Below, in pieces: positions 30,054 to 39,142 of a DNA stretch of 39,930 bases; positions within the stretch are counted from its first letter, which is position 1, and each line of letters starts with the position of its first letter. The position numbers and the translations under genes are program-made. The notes beneath the pieces are model-generated. The model worked only from the letters and a program-made list of their open reading frames with translations. It did not search any database and was not told the DNA's origin. Source of the stretch: Desulfobulbus propionicus (GTDB taxonomy: Bacteria > Desulfobacterota > Dissulfuribacteria > Dissulfuribacterales > DYLC01); assembly GCA_020722285.1 (NCBI GenBank), contig DYLC01000003.1, positions 1 to 39,930 on the forward strand, read 5' to 3'.

Positions 30054-31253
30054 TCAACGGGTTCTGTAAACACCTTCAGCATCTGCGCCTGGCAAAAGTT
30101 CCTGCGGCTCTCCAAGCAAAAATTGACCGTTACTTATTTTTTCCTTTAAAATTTGCGATATCTCCCTTGCCCGAGGCAGGCTTGAAACAGGGGCTGTCGG
30201 CACATCCTTGCCATCCACTTTTATCATGCCATTTTTTAGCTGACTATAGGTGACCTCAGCCAGAACATCTGCCTTCCCTGCTGGATAATCTATGCCATAA
30301 TCCAGAACAGGCAGTGTAATATCAGAGTCTGAAACCCCGGTATAAAAGGCAATCTCTTCATTCAGAACAGGGATAGGTATGCCAATACCTACTGCCAGAG
30401 AACAGCCATAACCCAGAATGCTGACCCCTACAAGCCACCTGGAAGACATCTGTTTCATATCCCCCATTACCATCAGAGAACCAGCAGGACGCCTTGGAAG
30501 CCCGCGGGCGTTTCTTTCGTCAAGACGCGGGTTGTGCTGGGTCCCCTCTGAAATCACATAACCTGTTCCACCGCCCAGAAAAATCCTTGTTCCAACTCCG
30601 ATTGTTCTATAATAGGGGTCATTAAACAAGGGGCTTAGCTGGCCTGATGTGGCATAATTGGCATTTCCAAGATTTGGCTTGATAGCTCCCATGTAGGTAT
30701 AAACCATTTTCTTTGCCCTGCTTACTGCACAACTGTAGTTCTGATATGCATTTCGTGGGTTAACGAGCTTGGCAAAAGGCAGATCAGCAAGTTTTACCTT
30801 TTTCTCATGATTCTGATTCGGATAGCAATGAGTGCCATAGGCCTCTGCCCTGAGACTTACCGGCTTTCCGGCTACAAGTTCCTGTATCACATGGCCGCCA
30901 CCATACAGAAACTCTCCTGGATAAACCTTGTTAAGCGGATCATCCTCTTTAGGTTCAGTAGCGCCAAGGTATAAATCCACTGCAGCAAGCCCTGCATGAG
31001 CAGGGACATCATTCAGCCAGACCTTTGATGCCCTGATAGGTGGGGTGCTATGACCGAAATTAATCAAAACACCTGAGGAACACATGGGAGAAAACGTACC
31101 AGTGGTTACGACATCCACCTCCCTTGCTGCCTCGACCTCACCTTTTTTCCCAACTATCTCTGTCATTTCGTCGGCGGTCACGACAACCGCCTTGCCTGCC
31201 TTGATCTTTCTGTTTATCTCTTCAAATGTCTTTTCAACCTTAAAATTTGCCAT
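30054..31253 (-). CDS. DUF39 / homocysteine biosynthesis protein
   Basis: A protein of 399 residues of the family shown in Methanosarcina to be needed for homocysteine formation from aspartate semialdehyde with sulfide. The typical N-terminal helix (FEEINRKIKAGKAVVVTADE) is followed by conserved cysteine segments: C58 in SPMCSSGVLINFGHS, C143 in YGTHCYPN and C175 in NYSCAVS. GGGTGYVISEGTQHNP and GYGCSLAVGIGIPIP follow. In archaea such proteins may carry a C-terminal CBS pair; here the CBS domains are in the separate gene 5 nt upstream. An associated NIL-ferredoxin partner is not in the window. Assignment to the family is firm, the reaction inferred from it. Confidence 0.88.
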   Translation of the reverse strand: MANFKVEKTFEEINRKIKAGKAVVVTADEMTEIVGKKGEVEAAREVDVVTTGTFSPMCSSGVLINFGHSTPPIRASKVWLNDVPAHAGLAAVDLYLGATEPKEDDPLNKVYPGEFLYGGGHVIQELVAGKPVSLRAEAYGTHCYPNQNHEKKVKLADLPFAKLVNPRNAYQNYSCAVSRAKKMVYTYMGAIKPNLGNANYATSGQLSPLFNDPYYRTIGVGTRIFLGGGTGYVISEGTQHNPRLDERNARGLPRRPAGSLMVMGDMKQMSSRWLVGVSILGYGCSLAVGIGIPIPVLNEEIAFYTGVSDSDITLPVLDYGIDYPAGKADVLAEVTYSQLKNGMIKVDGKDVPTAPVSSLPRAREISQILKEKISNGQFLLGEPQELLPGADAEGVYRTR

Positions 31254-31258
31254 ATTAC

Positions 31259-31861
31259 CTACTCTAAAACAGAAATTACCTTAAAATTTGACAGCTCCAG
31301 CCTCTCAATAAGAGGCCCTAATTCCATCCTTTCAAGCCTTACAGAGTGTACCTTACGACGGGATGGCTCCGCATCCATGAGCACACTTATAATTTTTCCC
31401 CCGCATTCCCGGATAATCTTCAAGGCATCTTCAATAGAATACTGCCTGTCTGTTACTATGATGTCTATCCTGGCATAATCCTCAAGCATACCCATAAATT
31501 CTATAAAGGCTGCAACTATGTCTGACGCTGTAAGAATGCCGACAAGCTGCCTTTTCTCCATCACAGGCAACCCGCCGATCTTGTAATTATAAATCAGCCT
31601 CGCTGCTGCATCTAATGTGGAATTAGAGACAATAGTAATCGGATTCAAAATCATTACATCAGAGGCTTTGATGCCATTCGGACAAGGCTGAACCAGATAT
31701 TGTCTGAGGTTTGATTCAGTGATAAATCCAAGCATTTCCCCTTCCCTGACAACTGGTATATGCCTGATCGACTTCTGGTGCATAAGACTTACAACATCCA
31801 TCAGACTTGCATCAGGAGAAATAACCACCGGATTCTTAGTCATCCAATTTTTTACCTTCAT
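31259..31861 (-). CDS. CBS-domain pair with C-terminal ACT-like domain
   Basis: A soluble regulatory-type protein of 200 residues. Two CBS motifs (about 1-60 with MTKNPVVISPDASLMDVVSLM, and about 65-125 with PITIVSNSTLDAAARLIYNY) form an adenine-nucleotide binding module. The last 70 residues (RIDIIVTDRQYSIEDALKII onward) look like an ACT domain, often an amino-acid sensor. It ends 5 nt before the DUF39 gene, so it probably senses energy state or an amino acid for homocysteine synthesis. It begins 62 nt after the sigma-54 regulator gene. Confidence 0.83.
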   Translation of the reverse strand: MKVKNWMTKNPVVISPDASLMDVVSLMHQKSIRHIPVVREGEMLGFITESNLRQYLVQPCPNGIKASDVMILNPITIVSNSTLDAAARLIYNYKIGGLPVMEKRQLVGILTASDIVAAFIEFMGMLEDYARIDIIVTDRQYSIEDALKIIRECGGKIISVLMDAEPSRRKVHSVRLERMELGPLIERLELSNFKVISVLE

Positions 31862-31923
31862 AATCTCACCCTAAAATCACACATCGAAAAACAAACTGAA
31901 TACAGCAAGAGTAATCTATAAAT

Positions 31924-33327
31924 CTAAAGGCCATATTTCGCAAGCCGATATCTGAACGACCGGAAATTGAGCTTCAGCAGTTTTGCCGCCTCTGTCTTGG
32001 AATTATTTGCCATATCAAGGGCTTGTATAATAAACTTTTTTTCTATATTCTCAAGATATCCTTCAAGATCAAACCCGTCAGGAGTAATCTCAGGGATGGC
32101 GGTTAAATCTTTTGACTCCCCCTGTTTATGGCGGGACAGCACAAGACTATCAGGCAAAATCAGATTGGAACTTGCAAGAGTGACGCTTCTCTCTATTATA
32201 TTTTCAAGCTCTCTGACATTTCCTGGAAAAATATAGTTCATCAATGCATCCATTGCATAACTTGAGATTCCTGCCACATCTTTTCCCGTAGTTGAGGAAT
32301 ACTTGTCAAGAAAATATTTTACAAGGATCGGGATATCTTCCCTGCGCTCTCTAAGCGGAGGTACATGAATATTGATAACATTTATCCTGTAATAAAGATC
32401 CTCCCTGAAACGACCGGACATGACCTCATTTTCAAGATTTCTGTTGGTTGCAGCCACAATCCTGACATCTACCCGAATTTCTTTTGTTGACCCAAGAGGC
32501 AAAAAACTCTTTTGCTGCACAACCCTCAAAAGTTTTGCCTGAAGAGGCATAGGCAGCTCTCCAACTTCATCCAGAAAAAGCGTGCCTTTGTCTGCCTGAA
32601 GAAACAGGCCTGGTTTATCCCTGTCAGCGCCTGTAAATGCCCCTTTGCAAAAGCCAAAGAGTTCGCTTTCAAGCAGATTTTCCGGAATTCCGCCACAATT
32701 GACCACGACAAAAGGATTTTGCTTACGGACACCAAGGTTGTGGATGGCACAGGCTACAAGTTCTTTTCCTGTGCCACTTTCACCAGTAATCAAAACGCTT
32801 GACGGGCTATTGGCAACCCTTGGAATGAGCTGAAATATCTTGAGCATTGCAGGGCTGTTGGCAATCATGCGATCAAGCCGATGCATCTGGTCCTTAGCTC
32901 TGGACACCTTTTTTGATAACCCTGAATCATTATCCGATGTGACATCTATACCGGACAATGCATTGGCAATGGTGGCCCTAAGCTCATCTATATTAAAAGG
33001 CTTTGTGACATAGTCCCATGCTCCTTCTTTCATGGCAGTCACAGCAGTATCAAGGGAGCCGAAGGCTGTTATGAGAATAACTGGCAGGGCAGGGTGTGTC
33101 TGTTTGAGATGATGCAGAAAAGATACGCCATCCATGCCAGGCATACGAATATCAGAAAGCACCAGGGAAACCTGGGCTGAACTCATAAGCTCAAGAGCGT
33201 CCCTGGCGTTTTTGGCGACAGAGACCTGATAACCCTCTTTTTTAAAAAGTATCTCCAGAAACTCCCTGAGGCTTTGGTCGTCGTCCACAATCAAAATATG
33301 CTGATTGGATTTTCTGAGGTCCGTCAC
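31924..33327 (-). CDS. sigma-54-dependent response regulator (NtrC family)
   Basis: A transcription activator of 467 residues. The receiver domain (about 8-125) has acidic residues D15-D17, phospho-acceptor D59 and K109. The AAA+ domain has Walker A GESGTGKE (182-189), the sigma-54 contact loop GAFTGA (229-234) and Walker B LFLDEV (250-255). A Fis-type helix-turn-helix ends the protein (NNSKTEAAKLLKLNFRSFRY). No kinase gene is adjacent. It probably shares a transcript with the CBS-ACT, DUF39 and creatininase genes downstream. No sigma-54 promoter was recognised nearby. Confidence 0.95.
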   Translation of the reverse strand: MTDLRKSNQHILIVDDDQSLREFLEILFKKEGYQVSVAKNARDALELMSSAQVSLVLSDIRMPGMDGVSFLHHLKQTHPALPVILITAFGSLDTAVTAMKEGAWDYVTKPFNIDELRATIANALSGIDVTSDNDSGLSKKVSRAKDQMHRLDRMIANSPAMLKIFQLIPRVANSPSSVLITGESGTGKELVACAIHNLGVRKQNPFVVVNCGGIPENLLESELFGFCKGAFTGADRDKPGLFLQADKGTLFLDEVGELPMPLQAKLLRVVQQKSFLPLGSTKEIRVDVRIVAATNRNLENEVMSGRFREDLYYRINVINIHVPPLRERREDIPILVKYFLDKYSSTTGKDVAGISSYAMDALMNYIFPGNVRELENIIERSVTLASSNLILPDSLVLSRHKQGESKDLTAIPEITPDGFDLEGYLENIEKKFIIQALDMANNSKTEAAKLLKLNFRSFRYRLAKYGL

Positions 33328-33435
33328 AATTTTTACTCACTCCTTCGCTGATAGCTGCATTATGCACAGTGTTATATGAAACCTCCCATAGATTCACACT
33401 GCCTTAGTTAGTTACAGCAACTGTTTACCTCTTCT

Positions 33436-34722
33436 TCACCCCGATTTTTTGTGCGTAAAACAGCCTTTTTTAATAGTCATGACAGCCCTGCCCTTCAATT
33501 TCTGACCAAGCCAGGGTGAATTATAGCTTTTGGAAAAAAGATCCCCTTTTTTAAACGTAAAAGTCACATTGGGATCAATGATGCAAAGGTCGGCAGGCAT
33601 ACCTTTTTTCAACATCCCCCCGCCAATTCCAAGTATATGCGATGGATTGTAACTCATTTTGAAGGCAAGCTCCAAAGGTGTCAGATAACCCTGCCTGACG
33701 AGTTCAATGGATAGAGGAAGAGCTGTCTCAAGGCCGATAATACCGTTTGCAGCAGCCTCAAATTCCTTTTCTTTTTCAAGCACAGAGTGTGGGGCATGGT
33801 CAGTGGCTATTGCGTCAAGCGTGCCATCCTTCAACCCTTCTATTATGGCAATACGGTCTTCTTCTGTGCGAAGCGGGGGATTCATCTTGGCAAATGTATT
33901 GTAGCCTGTGACTGCCTCTTCAGTAAGGGTGAAATAGTGTGGAGCAGTCTCGGCCGTCACATGCACTCCTCGCCTTTTAGCTAAGCGTATGATCTCCACT
34001 GCGCCTTTTGTACTCACATGGGCTATGTGCAGCCTTGCACCTGTCAGTTCAGCAAGGCATGTGTCACGAAAAACTGCTATATCCTCACATGCATTTGGAA
34101 TACCCTTAAGACCAAGAAGGGTTGACACAACCCCCTCGTTCATAGAACCAGTTGCCAGGGATGGCTCCTCTGCATGGGTGATGATTAGCGCATTAAAACT
34201 ACTGGCATATTCAAGGGCGTGGCGCATGACACTGGCATCTGCCACAGGTACGCCATCATCAGAAAAAGCTACTGCCCCGACGGCAAGCAACTCTCCAAAC
34301 TCTGTCAACTCTCTGCCCTTCTGGCCTTTTGTAATTGCTGCGACAGGATACACGCGGGCATAGCCAGCCTCAGTGGCCTTTGAGATAATAAAATTTGTGA
34401 CCGCTGCATTGTCATTGCAAGGGTTGGTATTGGGCATGCAGGCAATGGAGGTAAAACCGCCTGCTGCAGCCGCCCTCGTTCCTGTCTCAATGGTTTCCTT
34501 GTATTCCTGACCAGGCTCCCTGAGATGAACATGCATGTCCACAAGCCCAGGCATAATCCAGCAGCCTTGCAGGTCATGCACCTCAACGCCTGAAACATCA
34601 GGATGTCCCTCCTGACTCGTTCCAACAAGGGCTATATTCATATCTTCAACAAGCAGCCAGCCCTCAATATCAGTCTTATTGCCCGGATCAAGAAGCCTTG
34701 CATTTTTCAATAAAAATCTCAT
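33436..34722 (-). CDS. pyrC: dihydroorotase
   Basis: Closes carbamoyl-aspartate to dihydroorotate in pyrimidine synthesis; 428 residues, the class I type typically paired with pyrB. The zinc site begins with H64 and H66 in VDMHVHLREPG; later residues include the histidine in THAEEPS, HIAHVSTKGA, and D in AIATDHAPHS. A full-length amidohydrolase. In many bacteria pyrC follows pyrB with overlap; here 231 bp containing R1 and R2 pieces separate them. The ribosome binding site is weak (GGTGA before ATG 34722). Confidence 0.97.
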   Translation of the reverse strand: MRFLLKNARLLDPGNKTDIEGWLLVEDMNIALVGTSQEGHPDVSGVEVHDLQGCWIMPGLVDMHVHLREPGQEYKETIETGTRAAAAGGFTSIACMPNTNPCNDNAAVTNFIISKATEAGYARVYPVAAITKGQKGRELTEFGELLAVGAVAFSDDGVPVADASVMRHALEYASSFNALIITHAEEPSLATGSMNEGVVSTLLGLKGIPNACEDIAVFRDTCLAELTGARLHIAHVSTKGAVEIIRLAKRRGVHVTAETAPHYFTLTEEAVTGYNTFAKMNPPLRTEEDRIAIIEGLKDGTLDAIATDHAPHSVLEKEKEFEAAANGIIGLETALPLSIELVRQGYLTPLELAFKMSYNPSHILGIGGGMLKKGMPADLCIIDPNVTFTFKKGDLFSKSYNSPWLGQKLKGRAVMTIKKGCFTHKKSG

Positions 34723-34754
34723 GTTAATTCACCATATTCCCACTTGCTAATCCT

Positions 34755-34802
34755 ACAGTACAGTGGTTTTCGTTCGTTTTTGGCATTAGACTGGATAGTT
34801 AC
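34755..34802 (-). mobile_element. R1 element copy D, arm only
   Basis: Only the 46-bp arm plus two or three bases survive (minus orientation), starting GTAACTATCCAGTCTAATGC at 34802. The 107-bp core is lost; the break is at TCC/TAC near 34754. It lies in the spacer between pyrB and pyrC. Confidence 0.75.
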
Positions 34803-34815
34803 AAAGGTATAATAC

Positions 34816-34956
34816 GCGATGGCTAAGTAAAAAGCTCCAGATGCAAGGCGCGCAAATCCTGATGAATGAGGCATACTTCCTGTACGCCTCAAATACAAAG
34901 GATACAGCGCAAGATAGCAGTAGCTGGGCAGTTGGCGACTTTTTGCGACATCATCA
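34816..34956 (-). repeat. R2 dispersed repeat, copy b, at the pyrB stop codon
   Basis: On the minus strand it begins with the pyrB stop, TGATGATGTCGCAAAAAGTC, and ends near CTTTTTACTTAGCCATC. The two ends are imperfect inverted repeats (GATGATGTCGCAAAAAG and GATGGCTAAGTAAAAAG). It aligns with copy a at 2108-2192, which also starts at a gene's TGA. Together with R1 copy D it fills the pyrB-pyrC gap. Confidence 0.6.
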
Positions 34957-35892
34957 AGCCTGACTTTCACTTCCAGCAAGCAGCAGTGACAAGACCGCCA
35001 TGCGCACAGCAACACCATTAGTAACCTGCTCTAAAACAACTGACTGTTCACTGTCAGCAGTTTCAGGTGACATTTCAACACCTCTGTTTATAGGCCCCGG
35101 ATGCATAATCAGAGCACTTTTTTTTGCATAGGCCATCACGTTGGATGTTATTCCAAAAAATCTGGCATATTCCCGTTCAGATGAAATCAGCGCCTTTTCC
35201 TGCCGTTCTTTCTGTATGCGAAGAGACATGATTACATCAGCGCCTTCCACTGCATCCTCAAGGCTTTTTGAAACAGTAACCCCCAGTACCTCAGGCTTGG
35301 GAGGCATCAGCGAAACAGGGCCGCAGACAGATACATCAGCCCCCATCATTGAAAACAACCGTGCGCCTGAGTGTGCAACCCTGCTATGGAGGATATCCCC
35401 TACAATGGCAATTTTCAGCCCATTCAGCCTGCCGAAGTGTTCCCTTATTGTAAAAGCATCCAGAAGCGCCTGGGTCGGATGTTCATTAATACCATCGCCA
35501 GCATTTATGATGCTGCACTCCACATGCTTTGCCAAAAGCCACGGCACGCCAGAGGAACTATGACGGATCACAACAGCAGACGGCCTCATTGCCTCAATAT
35601 TTTTCACAGTGTCAATAATCGTCTCACCCTTTAAAACACTACTCGTAGATGCAGACACCGAAACTGTGTCAGCGCTCAGACGCTTTGCAGCCAGCTCAAA
35701 AGAAAGTTTTGTCCTTGTGCTTGGCTCAAAAAAAAGATTTACTATAGTGCAACCGCGAAGCGTGGGCACCTTCTTGATAGGTCTGGATAGGATCTCTTTA
35801 AAGGATTCTGCTGTATCCAAAATATGGGTTATTTCATCAGCTAAAAGGTGCTGGATGCCCAGAAGATGTTTGTGTCGGATATTGCTTGTCAT
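34954..35892 (-). CDS. pyrB: aspartate carbamoyltransferase catalytic subunit
   Basis: Joins carbamoyl phosphate and aspartate, the first committed pyrimidine step; 312 residues. Carbamoyl phosphate binding STRTKLSFE is at 58-66 and HPTQALLD near 138-145; the aspartate loop region is SLRIQKERQE. The C-terminus ends AGSESQA at a TGA that is also the first triplet of repeat R2b, so insertion may have redefined the end of the protein slightly. No pyrI gene is present, consistent with the class B/C enzymes. A terminator hairpin of the por operon lies 28 nt upstream. Confidence 0.97.
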   Translation of the reverse strand: MTSNIRHKHLLGIQHLLADEITHILDTAESFKEILSRPIKKVPTLRGCTIVNLFFEPSTRTKLSFELAAKRLSADTVSVSASTSSVLKGETIIDTVKNIEAMRPSAVVIRHSSSGVPWLLAKHVECSIINAGDGINEHPTQALLDAFTIREHFGRLNGLKIAIVGDILHSRVAHSGARLFSMMGADVSVCGPVSLMPPKPEVLGVTVSKSLEDAVEGADVIMSLRIQKERQEKALISSEREYARFFGITSNVMAYAKKSALIMHPGPINRGVEMSPETADSEQSVVLEQVTNGVAVRMAVLSLLLAGSESQA

Positions 35893-35919
35893 AAATTTTA
35901 CAACGTCTTTATCAACCCA

Positions 35920-35953
35920 AAAAAAAGCCTCCTTGTTTCAGGAGGCTTTTTTT
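35920..35953. terminator. intrinsic terminator between porB and pyrB
   Basis: AAAAAAAGCCTCCT (35920-35933) pairs with AGGAGGCTTTTTTT (35940-35953), a 14-bp stem with a 6-nt loop. Read on the minus strand it ends the por transcript, 64 nt after the porB stop, and precedes pyrB by 27 nt. It could also act as a leader attenuator for pyrB. Confidence 0.85.
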
Positions 35954-36017
35954 AGTTTAAAAAAATAAAAAAGTCTTTTTTGTCAGATTCTGTTTGAATC
36001 TTTCAATCATCACTTAG

Positions 36018-36956
36018 TTAGTCCATCTCAGACAACTTGACAATGCGATCATACTCCTCATCAACACGCTTCTGGATATAGGCTAATTGCTCTTCCTTAA
36101 GGTGTTTGAAACGACGCTGGGTTTTTAAATAATCTGTAACAGGCTTTGGCTTGTTGATCTTGCGGCTAAGGATGTACTTGCCTTCAATAACTTCATAAAG
36201 AGGCACCACCCTTGTCTCCACCACAAGCCTTGCAATCTCAATAGACTTCTCACCAGGGCTTCCCCAGCCTGTAGGACATGGAGAATAGATGTGGACATAG
36301 GCAGGACCTTTTACAAGGGCAGCCTTTTTGACCTTGTTCATAAGATCAACATAATAGGCAGGAGAAGCTGTGGCGACATAAGGAATGCCGTGAGCAGCCA
36401 TGATAGCAGGAACATTCTTTTTCCAGGTTACCTGGCCGAAACTCTCCTTGCCTGGAGGAGTTGTAGTGGTCATTGCGCCGTAAGGCGTACATCCTGACCT
36501 CTGCACACCGGTGTTCATATACGCCTCATTGTCAAGGCAGATATAAACCATATCATGGCCTCTTTCAAAAGCGCCTGATATCCACTGAATGCCGATATCA
36601 CCTGTTGCGCCATCGCCTCCTACTGCTACAATATCTATATGCTTTTTGGGTATTTTACCCTTTCTGGCCAACACCTTTCTGGCAGCCTCGATACCTGATG
36701 CGACAGTCGCGGCATTTTCAAAAGCAACGTGCAACCAAGGCACTGTCCACGCTGTCTGTGGAAATGGTGATGTTACAATCTCCATACAGCCTGTGGCGTT
36801 GGCTACTATGATATCCTTGCCAAGGGCCTTCATTGCCATGCGAAGGGCAAGCATCTCTCCACACCCCTGACAGGCCCTGTGACCTGGGGCAACTATCTCA
36901 TCTTTTGGCAAGGTTTTTGCTGAAAAACCTTTAAATTTTTCGAATTCTGGTATCAT
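36018..36956 (-). CDS. porB: pyruvate:ferredoxin oxidoreductase, beta subunit
   Basis: TPP-binding subunit of the four-subunit enzyme that interconverts pyruvate and acetyl-CoA plus CO2 with ferredoxin; 312 residues. The N-terminal [11 protein letters not shown] supplies cluster cysteines and NATGCMEIV follows. The TPP/Mg segment is [19 protein letters not shown] with [26 protein letters not shown] is typical of PorB. Its ATG overlaps the porA stop (ATGA). Last gene of porGDAB, followed by a terminator. Confidence 0.95.
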   Translation of the reverse strand: MIPEFEKFKGFSAKTLPKDEIVAPGHRACQGCGEMLALRMAMKALGKDIIVANATGCMEIVTSPFPQTAWTVPWLHVAFENAATVASGIEAARKVLARKGKIPKKHIDIVAVGGDGATGDIGIQWISGAFERGHDMVYICLDNEAYMNTGVQRSGCTPYGAMTTTTPPGKESFGQVTWKKNVPAIMAAHGIPYVATASPAYYVDLMNKVKKAALVKGPAYVHIYSPCPTGWGSPGEKSIEIARLVVETRVVPLYEVIEGKYILSRKINKPKPVTDYLKTQRRFKHLKEEQLAYIQKRVDEEYDRIVKLSEMD

Positions 36957-38137
36957 TTCTCGCGCACTCCTATGACTTCATAGAGATCTGTCGGCCTTTT
37001 CTTGGCGTACAGGTTGGCTTTATCAACTATTTCCCTGAAGGTATCCACAGTCACATCTCTTCCACCAAGGCCAGCCACAAAACCAAATATCTTTGGCGCT
37101 CTCCCCGGCATCTTGTAAAGAATGGATCTAAGCTCAGCGCTAACAGGACCGCAACTCGCACCGGTTGATATTGTTCTGTCAATCACAGCCAGTGTTTTGA
37201 CTGTCTTTCCGATGGCCTTCCTAAACTCAGGCCCAGGGAAAGGCCTCCAAAGCCTGATGCGGAGCAGCCCAACCTTCTGCCCTTCATCCCTCATGGCGTC
37301 TATGGCTGTCATGGCTGTCTCTGAGATACTGCCCATTGTCACAAGCACGGTCTCCGCATCATCCATCCTGTATGTCTCGATTGGATTATACTGACGGCCA
37401 AATTTGCCGGCAAACTCCTTCCAACCCTGAATGATCACCTTTTTTGATGCCCTGAGAGCCATCTCGTGCGCAACCTTTGCCTCAGTATAAACTTCTGGTA
37501 TGCCAACAGGGCCCATGGTGACAGGCTTTTTAGGATCCAGCTTTACATGTGGCTTGAAAGAAGGGATATAGGCATCCACATCCTCCTGATCTGGCAGGAT
37601 AATCGGCTCAATAACATGGCTTAATGTAAAACCGTCTATATTAACAATAAAAGGCAGGGAGACCTTTGGATCTTCAGCGACTCGGTAGGCATGAAGAAGC
37701 AGGTCCACCGCCTCCTGGCCATTCTCCGCAAAGGTCTGTATCCAGCCGATATCGCGCTGAACCATGATATCATTATGATCATTCCAGATGCTGATCGGGG
37801 CTGCAAGCGCCCTGTTAGCCACAACCATCACCACAGGCAGCCTCATAGGTCCAGGATGATATAAAATCTCACTCATCAGAGAAAGACCCTGTGAACTTGA
37901 AGATGTAAACGTCCTTGCCCCTGCCGCAGATGCGCCTAAACAACAGCTCATAGCTGCGTGCTCTGACTCCACGGGCACATACTCTGCATCCAACTCACCA
38001 TTTGCAACGACATCAGAAAGATGCTCTACGATGTGAGTCTGAGGGGTGATCGGGTAGGCTGATATAACCTCAGCCCTTGCAAGTTTCACAGCATCAGCTA
38101 CTGCTATTGAAACCTCTACTCCAACGCGTTTAGACAT
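36953..38137 (-). CDS. porA: pyruvate:ferredoxin oxidoreductase, alpha subunit
   Basis: Substrate-side subunit of 394 residues. The start region [25 protein letters not shown] is the PorA signature; [20 protein letters not shown] and [18 protein letters not shown] follow, and [18 protein letters not shown] is characteristic of pyruvate-type enzymes. Related 2-ketoisovalerate and 2-oxoglutarate enzymes share the fold, but the overall pattern favours pyruvate. GAGGAGG precedes the ATG, 2 nt after the porD stop. Confidence 0.94.
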   Translation of the reverse strand: MSKRVGVEVSIAVADAVKLARAEVISAYPITPQTHIVEHLSDVVANGELDAEYVPVESEHAAMSCCLGASAAGARTFTSSSSQGLSLMSEILYHPGPMRLPVVMVVANRALAAPISIWNDHNDIMVQRDIGWIQTFAENGQEAVDLLLHAYRVAEDPKVSLPFIVNIDGFTLSHVIEPIILPDQEDVDAYIPSFKPHVKLDPKKPVTMGPVGIPEVYTEAKVAHEMALRASKKVIIQGWKEFAGKFGRQYNPIETYRMDDAETVLVTMGSISETAMTAIDAMRDEGQKVGLLRIRLWRPFPGPEFRKAIGKTVKTLAVIDRTISTGASCGPVSAELRSILYKMPGRAPKIFGFVAGLGGRDVTVDTFREIVDKANLYAKKRPTDLYEVIGVREK

Positions 38138-38139
38138 TG

Positions 38140-38433
38140 TTACACCTCCTCCTCAACCATTTGGATAGCGCCTTTGGGACACTCATTGGCGCAAATCCCG
38201 CAGCCCTTGCAGTACTCCATGTTCGCCTCGTAATAACCTTCTTTTGTCTGGCTATAAGCCATATCAGGGCAGAAAATCCAACACATTCCACACTTTATAC
38301 ATTTTTCCTTGTCAAGAACAGGACGCTGGGAACGCCAGTCTCCTGTCCTGAACTTAGCGCTACTACCAGGCTCTGTAATATGACAGCCGAATGGTAGCGT
38401 CTTCCAGCCAATAATGGCGTCAGATGTTGCCAT
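38140..38433 (-). CDS. porD: pyruvate:ferredoxin oxidoreductase, delta subunit (2[4Fe-4S] ferredoxin)
   Basis: A 97-residue electron-transfer subunit. Two cluster motifs are complete: CIKCGMCWIFCPD and CKGCGICANECP. The N-terminal half (WKTLPFGCHITEPGSS) is the usual PorD extension. AAAGGAG precedes the ATG. It lies between porG and porA, the common order. Confidence 0.95.
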   Translation of the reverse strand: MATSDAIIGWKTLPFGCHITEPGSSAKFRTGDWRSQRPVLDKEKCIKCGMCWIFCPDMAYSQTKEGYYEANMEYCKGCGICANECPKGAIQMVEEEV

Positions 38434-38461
38434 ATTTTGCTCCTTTAATGAACTCTTTGAT

Positions 38462-39010
38462 TTAATTGTAAATTACCGTTTCTTCCATTGCCCTGCGAAA
38501 CGCAGCCTTGTTCTTCTCAGACAACTTGCCAAATCTTCTGTCAAGGGCTGCTGACAATGCATCCACGCCGATAATGCCGGTAGCCTTCAAAAGCGCTCCA
38601 AGCATGGTGGTATTCGTTATCGGAAGGCCAAGCACTTCTTTGGCAATCTTGGTTGCGTCCACAAGGGCAACCTTGCCATTCAACCCAAAACGCTTACGCA
38701 CCTCGTCAATAGAAAAGGCTGTGTTCAGCACCACTATCCCATCTTCTTTCATACCCTGCGAAACTTTCACAAGCCCTGGCAGAGAAGGATCAAGAACAAC
38801 AACGATATCAGGCGCATAAACCTTCTCCCTTGTTCTGATCTGCGCGTCGCTTACCCTGATGAATGCTGCTACAGGCGCTCCACGTCTTTCAGGCCCAAAA
38901 CTTGGAAATGCCTGAGCAAACTTTCCTTCTTCAATAGCTGCGCTTGCCACCAGCTCCGAAGAAGTTACAGCGCCCTGGCCACCGCGACCATGTAGTCGTA
39001 CTTCTTTCAT
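38462..39010 (-). CDS. porG: pyruvate:ferredoxin oxidoreductase, gamma subunit
   Basis: A 182-residue subunit with the N-terminal VRLHGRGGQGAVTSSELVA signature and FPSFGPERRGAPVAAF. Start at 39010 (MKEVRLHG), because TAGGAGAG lies about 8 nt before it and family members start there; the open frame reaches 39031. First gene of the porGDAB operon. Confidence 0.94.
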   Translation of the reverse strand: MKEVRLHGRGGQGAVTSSELVASAAIEEGKFAQAFPSFGPERRGAPVAAFIRVSDAQIRTREKVYAPDIVVVLDPSLPGLVKVSQGMKEDGIVVLNTAFSIDEVRKRFGLNGKVALVDATKIAKEVLGLPITNTTMLGALLKATGIIGVDALSAALDRRFGKLSEKNKAAFRRAMEETVIYN

Positions 39011-39070
39011 ACAAAGCTCTCCTAATTTCAATTTATAGACTGTTTTTTTGACCTAAAACAACATATTTTC

Positions 39071-39094
39071 AAAAAACACATGTTGTGTAACATG
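39071..39094 (-). terminator. probable intrinsic terminator after the gene at 39143
   Basis: CATGTT (39079-39084) pairs with AACATG (39089-39094) around a 4-nt loop; on the minus strand six T follow after two bases (39076-39071). The stem is short. It would separate the 39143-39724 gene from porGDAB. Confidence 0.5.
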
Positions 39095-39142
39095 CCTTTT
39101 TCAGCTTTGCAAGCATCAAACTGTTTTTTTATGCGGCAAGCC

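Noticed and set aside
33378-33415. GAAACCTCCC and TTAGTTAC upstream of the sigma-54 regulator, resembling R3 and R1 ends
   Set aside because: Matches of ten to twelve bases only, without the rest of either element.
34719-35018. Open frame across the pyrB-pyrC spacer
   Set aside because: It reads the pyrB end in another frame and then repeats R2 and R1; no family resemblance or ribosome binding site.
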